This document shows, piece by piece, positions 6,685-11,051 of a DNA stretch of 11,051 bases (the first letter of the stretch is position 1; every line of letters begins with the position of its first letter). Source of the DNA: Candidatus Avipropionibacterium avicola. GTDB taxonomy: Bacteria; Actinomycetota; Actinomycetes; Propionibacteriales; Propionibacteriaceae. Below the pieces are notes generated by a model. It had not been told where the DNA came from, did not search any database, and saw only the letters and a program-made list of their open reading frames with translations. The stretch lies in the NCBI GenBank assembly GCA_018715445.1, contig DVLP01000303.1:1-11051 (forward strand), given 5' to 3'. Position numbers and translations under genes: made by a program.

Positions 6685-6938
6685 GACCCTGCTCCGCGGC
6701 CCGACTCGAGGGCGTGACGCAGTCGCTCCGGATCCACCCGCCAGTAGTCGTGGCGGCGACCGTCGACGAAGGTCACCGGGACCTGGTCGGTGTAGTCCTC
6801 GCGCAGCTGGGGATCGGTGTCGATGTCGACCAGCCGTACCCCGGTCCCGAACGATGCCGCCACCTCGCGAGCCGTCTGGACCGCCACCTCACACAGGTGG
6901 CACTGCTGCCGTACGTAGATCGTCACCCGGTCGTTCAC
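6681..6938 (-). CDS. Glutaredoxin-like thiol-disulfide protein (Rv0508-like)
   Basis: With the GTG at 6938 this is an 85-residue thioredoxin-fold protein. The beta strand VTIYVRQQ is followed by the redox motif CHLC (C13, C16), DIDTDPQL (38-45), the cis-proline loop QVPVTFVDG (52-60, P54) and a final helix. It belongs to the small glutaredoxin/DUF836 group and is expected to reduce disulfides or relay electrons in the cytosol; its partner is unknown. A longer in-frame ATG at 6992 would add 18 mostly Arg/Gly residues that do not fit the fold. GTG 6938 has AGGA 8 bases upstream. The same bases include CAGGAT, a passable -10 that would make a leaderless transcript, so the exact initiation mode is uncertain. 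It is the first gene of a three-gene ATGA-coupled operon, divergent from rex. Confidence 0.85.
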   Translation of the reverse strand: MNDRVTIYVRQQCHLCEVAVQTAREVAASFGTGVRLVDIDTDPQLREDYTDQVPVTFVDGRRHDYWRVDPERLRHALESGRGAGS

Positions 6939-7022
6939 CCGTCCGATCCTGTCACGTCCGGTGCCGCGCCGCACCCGCGTCCGTACCCGCACTCCGAGGC
7001 CCCGAAGTGAGGCTCGCTTGGT

Positions 7023-7040
7023 TTGTGCACTTGTTCACAA
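7023..7040. promoter_or_regulatory. Rex operator (ROP)
   Basis: TTGTGCACTTGTTCACAA is an interrupted inverted repeat: TTGTG and CACAA arms are perfect, and 14 of 18 positions agree with its reverse complement. It fits the known actinobacterial Rex site TGTGAAnnnnTTCACA, with one off base (C for A) in the left arm. It sits upstream of rex itself, as in Streptomyces coelicolor, where Rex represses rex-hemACD when NADH is low. It lies 85 bases from the divergent glutaredoxin start, so control of that operon is also possible. Confidence 0.88.
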
Positions 7041-7051
7041 GCTCATACAGT
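7023..7051 (+). promoter_or_regulatory. Promoter of the rex-hemACD operon
   Basis: A -35-like TTGTGC (7023-7028) is followed, after exactly 17 bases, by a -10-like TACAGT (7046-7051). This predicts transcription starting near 7058 and a leader of about 85 bases. The Rex operator covers the -35 hexamer and two thirds of the spacer, so bound Rex would block RNA polymerase directly. The hexamers are moderate matches; the correct spacing and the operator overlap are what make the call persuasive. Confidence 0.6.
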
Positions 7052-7060
7052 TGGGAGCGG

Positions 7061-7090
7061 CCACCGGGCCGGGCGCCGCCACACCGGTGG
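7061..7090 (+). promoter_or_regulatory. Leader hairpin upstream of rex
   Basis: CCACCGG (7061-7067) and CCGGTGG (7084-7090) form a perfect 7-bp GC-rich stem around a 16-base loop that includes GGCGCC. It lies just downstream of the predicted transcription start and 51 bases before the rex GTG. It could stabilise the mRNA 5' end or influence elongation. At this base composition such stems arise by chance, so no function is claimed. Confidence 0.35.
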
Positions 7091-7141
7091 GCGGGGCACA
7101 TTCCAGTGCGGCGGCTCCAAGGAAGCGTGAGGTCGTCCAGC

Positions 7142-7918
7142 GTGTCTGTCGAGAAGCCGGCCCGACTCGCCACGGGCGAGCCGACGGTGTCGGCCGCAGT
7201 GCTCGCAACGCCGCCCTCGCGAGGGATTCCCGAGGCCACCATTGCCCGACTGCCCGGCTACCTCCGCGCCCTCAACGAACTCTCCGATTCCGGCGTGGCG
7301 ACCATCAGCTCCGGCGAGCTCGCCGAGACCGCCGGGGTCAACTCCGCCCAACTGCGCAAGGACCTGTCGCACCTCGGCTCGTACGGCACCCGCGGGGTCG
7401 GTTACGACGTCGAGTTCCTCCGGTTCCAGATCGGGCGCGAGATCGGGGCGGCCACCGACTGGCCCGTCGTCCTGGTCGGGGTCGGCAACCTCGGTACGGC
7501 CCTGGCCCGCAGCGCCGACTTCGGGGCCCGCGGCGGTTTCCGCATCGTGGCCCTGGTCGATGTGAACCCCACCGTGATCGGGACCCGGATCGGCGGGATC
7601 ACCGTCACCGCGCAGGCCGACCTGGCCCGCACCGTGCACGACACCGGTGCGGTGATCGGGGTCATCACGACCCCGGACTGGGCGGCCCAGGAGGTCTGCG
7701 ACGTCCTGATCGAGTGCGGCATCACCAGCATCCTCAACTTCAGTTCCACCGTCCTGACCTCGCCGGACACCATCGCGGTCCGCAAGGTCGACCTCGGCCA
7801 GGAGCTGCAGATCCTCGCCTACCACGAGCAGCGCAAGCTGGACGCGGTGCGACGACAGCAGCGCGACGCCGTACACCCGAACCCGACACTGCCTGCCACC
7901 CGGAGGTCTGTGAGATGA
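7142..7918 (+). CDS. rex: Redox-sensing transcriptional repressor Rex
   Basis: With GTG 7142 this is a 258-residue homodimeric repressor that binds DNA when NAD+ dominates and is released by NADH. The N-terminal winged HTH (about 28-90) carries SRGIPEATIARLPGYL and NSAQLRKDLSHLGSYG, the conserved recognition region, then TRGVGYDVEFL. The Rossmann domain has GVGNLGTAL (113-121). SILNFSSTVL (196-205) and KVDLGQELQILAYHEQRK (215-232) are the C-terminal domain-swap helix signature. GTG 7142 is preferred because GAGG lies 9 bases upstream; GTG 7127, five codons earlier, has only a too-close AAGGA. Residues 1-26 are variable in the family. The gene is preceded by its own operator and overlaps hemA by ATGA (7915-7918), as in Streptomyces rex-hemACD. 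Confidence 0.96.
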   Translation: MSVEKPARLATGEPTVSAAVLATPPSRGIPEATIARLPGYLRALNELSDSGVATISSGELAETAGVNSAQLRKDLSHLGSYGTRGVGYDVEFLRFQIGREIGAATDWPVVLVGVGNLGTALARSADFGARGGFRIVALVDVNPTVIGTRIGGITVTAQADLARTVHDTGAVIGVITTPDWAAQEVCDVLIECGITSILNFSSTVLTSPDTIAVRKVDLGQELQILAYHEQRKLDAVRRQQRDAVHPNPTLPATRRSVR

Positions 7919-9189
7919 GCCTGTTCGCTCTCAGCCTGTCCCATCGCACCGCCAGCCTGGACACCCTGGCCGCCGCCTCGTTGAGTCCGGACGCGGCGAT
8001 CAAGCTGTGCCATGCCCTGGTCGCCAGCGATCACATCGGTGAGGTCACCGTGATGTCGACCTGCAACCGGGTCGAGGTCTACGCCGAGGCCGACCGCTTC
8101 CACGCGGCCCTGTCGGACGTGGTCGCGGCGATGAGCCAGGTCAGTGGGCTGTCGATGGCCGAGCTGCAGCAGTCCTGCGGGGTCCACTACGACGAAGGGG
8201 TGGTGGCCCATGCCTTCGCGGTGGCCGCCGGCCTCGACTCGGTCGTCCCCGGTGAGGACCAGGTGCTCGGACAGTTCCGTGAGGCGCTGGCGCTGGGTCA
8301 GTCCGCCGGGACGGTCGGCACGGCCCTCAATGCGTTGTTCCAGCACGGAATCCGGGTCGGCAAGCGGGTCCGCGCCGAGACCGAGATCGGTCGGGCCGGA
8401 CGCTCCCTGGTCGATGCCGCCATGGTCCAGCTGGCGGAGCGGACCGGATCGGTGTCCGGACGCCGGGTCGTGGTGCTGGGGGCCGGGCAGATGGCCTCGG
8501 CCGCCGCTCGTGCCGCCTCCGAGGCCGGGGCCCGGGTGACGGTGGTCAACCGCACCACCGCCAAGGCCGACCGGTTGGCCGCCGAACTGGCGGGGGCGAC
8601 CTCCGCACCGTGGTCGACCTGGCGTGACCAGCTGGGCGCTGCCGATGTCGTGATCACCTGCACCGGAGCGGCCGAGATCCTGATCGAGGTCGACGACCTG
8701 ACCGATTCGCCGGTGACCGCGTTGGTCGACCTGGCGATGCCACCGGACATCGCGGCCGACGTCGCGGACCTGCCCGGACGCCACCTGGTCAACCTGGAGA
8801 CCCTGCGCGTCGCGGCCCCGCAGGCCTCCTCGGTGATCGGGGTGGTCGAGGCCCGTCAGCTGGTCGCCGAGGAGATCTCGGCCTACACCCTTGATCGTCG
8901 GGCGCGCAGCGTCACGCCGACCGTGGTCGCCCTGCGGGCGATGGCCGACGAGGTGGTGTCGGCCGAGCTCGACCGGCTCGACACCCGCCTGGCCGACGTC
9001 GACGAGGCCGTCCGCGACGAGGTTCGCCGCACCGTCCACCGGGTCGCCCACAAGTTGTTGCACTCGCCGACCGTGCGGGTCCAGGAGTACGCCGGGGACA
9101 CCTCGGTCGACTACGCGGCCGCGCTGCGGGCACTGTTCGCCCTGGAGCAGTCCGAGGTCGACGCCGTGATGTCACCGAAGGTCCACTGA
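7915..9189 (+). CDS. hemA: Glutamyl-tRNA reductase
   Basis: This 424-residue enzyme makes glutamate-1-semialdehyde from Glu-tRNA(Glu) with NADPH, the first committed step of C5-pathway tetrapyrrole synthesis. The N-terminal catalytic domain has SHRTA (9-13) and the nucleophilic Cys50 in STCNRVEVY. GLDSVVPGEDQVLGQ (106-120) is the family signature. The NADPH domain has VVVLGAGQMA (185-194) and VVNRT (210-214). The helical dimerisation tail (about 320-424) includes HRVAHKLLHSPT. The LVDLAMPPDI segment shows Pro where many homologues have Arg, a position that varies in actinobacteria. The ATG at 7915 overlaps the rex stop and has GGAGG (7902-7906) upstream. hemC follows 19 bases later. Coupling to rex implies redox-responsive expression. 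Confidence 0.97.
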   Translation: MSLFALSLSHRTASLDTLAAASLSPDAAIKLCHALVASDHIGEVTVMSTCNRVEVYAEADRFHAALSDVVAAMSQVSGLSMAELQQSCGVHYDEGVVAHAFAVAAGLDSVVPGEDQVLGQFREALALGQSAGTVGTALNALFQHGIRVGKRVRAETEIGRAGRSLVDAAMVQLAERTGSVSGRRVVVLGAGQMASAAARAASEAGARVTVVNRTTAKADRLAAELAGATSAPWSTWRDQLGAADVVITCTGAAEILIEVDDLTDSPVTALVDLAMPPDIAADVADLPGRHLVNLETLRVAAPQASSVIGVVEARQLVAEEISAYTLDRRARSVTPTVVALRAMADEVVSAELDRLDTRLADVDEAVRDEVRRTVHRVAHKLLHSPTVRVQEYAGDTSVDYAAALRALFALEQSEVDAVMSPKVH

Positions 9190-9208
9190 ACGAGGAGGAG
9201 GTGTCGTG

Positions 9209-10219
9209 ATGGTGGTGCGGATCGGCGCCCGTCCGTCGCCGTTGTCGATGGCCCAGACCGGCCATGTGGCAGCGATGCTGGCCGACCGGGGGATCGACAG
9301 CGAGCTCGTACCGGTCACCACCGACGGTGACACCGACCGCCGGCACCTGACCGAGATCGGTGGCACCGGGGTCTTCGCCCAAGCGCTGCGAGCCCGCCTC
9401 GCCGCCGGTGACGTCGACCTGGCCGTCCACTCGGCCAAGGACCTGCCGACCGCCCCGGCCCCGGGACTGGTGGTCGCGGCCCATCCCGTACGGGAGGATT
9501 CCGCTGACGTACTGGTCGGGCGCCGGCTGGCCGATCTGGCCGACGGGGTACGGATCGGCACCGGCTCCCCGCGACGCCAGAGCCAGCTCCAGGCCTGGGC
9601 CGGCGAGCAGGGGATCGGTGTCGAGGTGGTCCCGATCCGCGGCAATGTCGGCACCCGGCTGGACCTGGTGCGCCGCGGCGAGGTCGATGCCGTGGTGCTG
9701 GCCGCGGCCGGTCTGCGACGGCTCGGCCTGTTCGCTGAGAGCACAGCGACCGTCGAAGGCCTGGTGGCCGAGACCTTGGCCGACGAGGTCATGTTGCCGG
9801 CCCCGGCCCAGGGTGCGTTGGCCCTCGAAGTCGTCGAGGGCAATGACGAGATCCTCAAGCTGGTCAGGGAAATCGACGATCCGGTGACCTCGGCCTGTGT
9901 GGCCGCCGAACGGGCCCTGTTGGCTCGGCTGGAGGCCGGCTGCATGGCTCCGGTGGGTGCGGTGGCACGTCCTGTCGACCCGTGTGGTAATGGCCCCGAT
10001 TTGACTATGGCCGCCGTAATTGGGAGAACCGTAGGTGACCGATCGGATCACACCGGTCGGATCCAGGTGCTCCGGGTGACCGGACAGGGGCCGATCGCCG
10101 ATGCGGCCGACCTGGGGATCCGACTGGCAGACGAGCTGCTCGACCGCCTCGATGGGCAGTCCGTGCGCGATCCGGGCGGCCGCGAGCACGGGACGCAGGA
10201 TTGGCAACAACAGAACTGA
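9209..10219 (+). CDS. hemC: Porphobilinogen deaminase (hydroxymethylbilane synthase)
   Basis: This 336-residue cytosolic enzyme condenses four porphobilinogens to hydroxymethylbilane. Substrate-binding ARPSPLSMAQ is at 7-16, the catalytic Asp in VHSAKDLP is D78, and the Arg-rich GTGSPRRQSQL is at 117-127. PIRGNVGTRLD (142-152) and LPAPAQGALALEV (196-208) are both conserved. Cys245 in LEAGCMAPVGA carries the dipyrromethane cofactor. Starts at GTG 9206, ATG 9209, GTG 9212 and GTG 9215 are all in frame. ATG is chosen because the strong site GAGGAGGAGG (9192-9201) ends 7 bases before it. Codons around 9985-10040 are unusually AT-rich compared with the rest. A 68-base spacer to hemD holds only a small hairpin (CCGAG/CTCGG, 10233-10246). 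Confidence 0.97.
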   Translation: MVVRIGARPSPLSMAQTGHVAAMLADRGIDSELVPVTTDGDTDRRHLTEIGGTGVFAQALRARLAAGDVDLAVHSAKDLPTAPAPGLVVAAHPVREDSADVLVGRRLADLADGVRIGTGSPRRQSQLQAWAGEQGIGVEVVPIRGNVGTRLDLVRRGEVDAVVLAAAGLRRLGLFAESTATVEGLVAETLADEVMLPAPAQGALALEVVEGNDEILKLVREIDDPVTSACVAAERALLARLEAGCMAPVGAVARPVDPCGNGPDLTMAAVIGRTVGDRSDHTGRIQVLRVTGQGPIADAADLGIRLADELLDRLDGQSVRDPGGREHGTQDWQQQN

Positions 10220-10287
10220 AGACCGGTAACACCCGAGACACCTCGGCCACCCGATCTGCCCACCACGTGAAGAACTGAGAGACGGCT

Positions 10288-11051
10288 GTGACATCGACTT
10301 CGGTCCCCAGGACCACCAAGGCGCAGGGCCCGGTCATGCCGGTGACCAAGGGCCGGGTCATCTATGTCGGCACCGGACCCGGGGACCCTGAGCTGTTGAC
10401 CCTGGGTGCGGTCTCTGCGTTGGCCGAGGCCGACACGATCGTGCTGGACGAGGAGTCACTGGCCGAGTTCCTGGCGCATCCGGCCGTCCGTCTGGCCGAA
10501 GGTGTGCGCGTCGTCACTCTCGGCGTCAACGACAAGGGACGCCCGCTGCCGCCGTCGGCGCGGGCCCGGACCACGTTGCGCCATGCCGAGGCCGGCACCC
10601 GCGTCGTCCGCCTGGTCGCCGGTGACCCCTTCCTCGACGCCGGGGTCGCCGACGAGGCCGCGGCCTGCGTCCGGGCCGGGATCGAGTTCGAGGTCGTGCC
10701 CGGTGTCTCGCAGCTGACCGCCGTCCCGGAGTTCGCGGGGGTGCCGCTGCAGCAGCCCGGTGGCGTCCACGTGGTCTCGGCGATGGACGGGCGGTTTGCG
10801 AAGGCCCAGGTCTCGCAGTGGGCCGAGACCCCGGTCGTGGCGGTCACCACCCGGGCCGGCGCCGTGACCGATCTGGTCCGGACCGCCCTGTCGGTGGGAC
10901 GGCCCGAGGACGATCCGGTGATCGTCACCACCCGCGGCGGGCAGATCCGTCAGCACAGCTGGTCGACCAGCCTGGTCCGGCTGGAGACCGACCGGATCGT
11001 CGCCGCCCTCGACCCGGAGGACACCGTGCAGCTCATGTTGGGCGTGAGCGA
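10288..11051 (+). CDS. hemD: HemD, CobA-like methyltransferase / uroporphyrinogen-III synthase fusion (3' truncated by window)
   Basis: The open frame runs off the window end after 254 codons. It encodes a tetrapyrrole-methylase domain: VIYVGTGPGDPELLTL (24-39) is the SAM-binding P-loop-like motif, RVVRLVAGDPF (105-115) the second motif, and GIEFEVVPGVS (131-141) followed by AGVPLQQPGG the third. In actinobacteria this domain is commonly fused in front of uroporphyrinogen-III synthase; that half would lie beyond base 11051, so the fusion is inferred from position and family. Several SUMT features are eroded: GGDP is AGDP, GRGGEE is absent, and YDxLV is LDEESL. Methylation of uroporphyrinogen III is therefore uncertain. 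The GTG 10288 start has a weak site (GAGAG); ATG 10336 with CAGGG upstream is a credible alternative that keeps the whole domain. An in-frame stop at 10276 excludes earlier starts. Confidence 0.85.
   Translation, partial: MTSTSVPRTTKAQGPVMPVTKGRVIYVGTGPGDPELLTLGAVSALAEADTIVLDEESLAEFLAHPAVRLAEGVRVVTLGVNDKGRPLPPSARARTTLRHAEAGTRVVRLVAGDPFLDAGVADEAAACVRAGIEFEVVPGVSQLTAVPEFAGVPLQQPGGVHVVSAMDGRFAKAQVSQWAETPVVAVTTRAGAVTDLVRTALSVGRPEDDPVIVTTRGGQIRQHSWSTSLVRLETDRIVAALDPEDTVQLMLGVS

Noticed and set aside
7051..7120. Outer stem TTGGgAGC / GCTCCAA enclosing the rex leader hairpin
   Set aside because: With transcription starting near 7058, most of the left arm would not be in the RNA.
6961..7914. N-terminal extension of the hemA reading frame across rex
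   Set aside because: The translation is Arg-rich nonsense in the alternate frame of rex. HemA starts cleanly at ATG 7915 with a good ribosome-binding site.

Overview
The window is a stretch of core chromosome from a high-GC Gram-positive bacterium (Actinomycetota). The evidence is G/C-dominated third codon positions, frequent GTG starts, many 4-base ATGA/GTGA gene overlaps, the 33-residue ribosomal protein bS22, the rex-hemA-hemC-hemD order known from Streptomyces, and a gene order close to the mycobacterial proC-to-hemD region as I remember it. A member of the Propionibacteriales is my guess, but the window alone does not settle it.

Positions 1-2253 (+ strand) hold the 3' end of asd (aspartate-semialdehyde dehydrogenase), then proC (last step of proline synthesis), then an AcuC-type deacetylase that overlaps proC by 4 bases. 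Positions 2254-4822 (+) hold a small BldC/excisionase-type DNA-binding protein preceded by a possible structured leader, the tiny ribosomal protein bS22 (too short for most gene finders), an atypical NAD-dependent epimerase-like protein overlapping bS22 by 4 bases, and an overlapping PlsC-type acyltransferase. This four-gene order matches mycobacterial Rv0500A, Rv0500B, Rv0501 and Rv0502.

Positions 4862-6938 (- strand) are one translationally coupled operon, read right to left: a glutaredoxin-like protein (CxxC), a SerB-like HAD phosphatase with a C-terminal membrane segment, and a LacI-family repressor. Both junctions are ATGA overlaps. The operon converges on the acyltransferase gene across a 39-base gap.

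Positions 6939-7141 are a divergent control region. It carries a clear Rex operator, TTGTGCACTTGTTCACAA at 7023-7040, which lies over the -35 box and spacer of the likely rex promoter. Positions 7142-11051 (+) are rex, hemA, hemC and a 5'-partial hemD whose N-terminal half is a CobA-like methyltransferase domain. Rex senses NADH/NAD+, so the layout implies redox control of its own gene and of tetrapyrrole synthesis from glutamyl-tRNA to uroporphyrinogen III.

There are no RNA genes, CRISPR arrays, insertion sequences or defence genes that I can see. Most of the window is well-understood housekeeping. The less explained parts are the conserved HTH/bS22/SDR/acyltransferase group, the degenerate active sites in the SDR and the CobA-like domain, the leader structure before the HTH gene, and the LacI regulator without a visible target operon.
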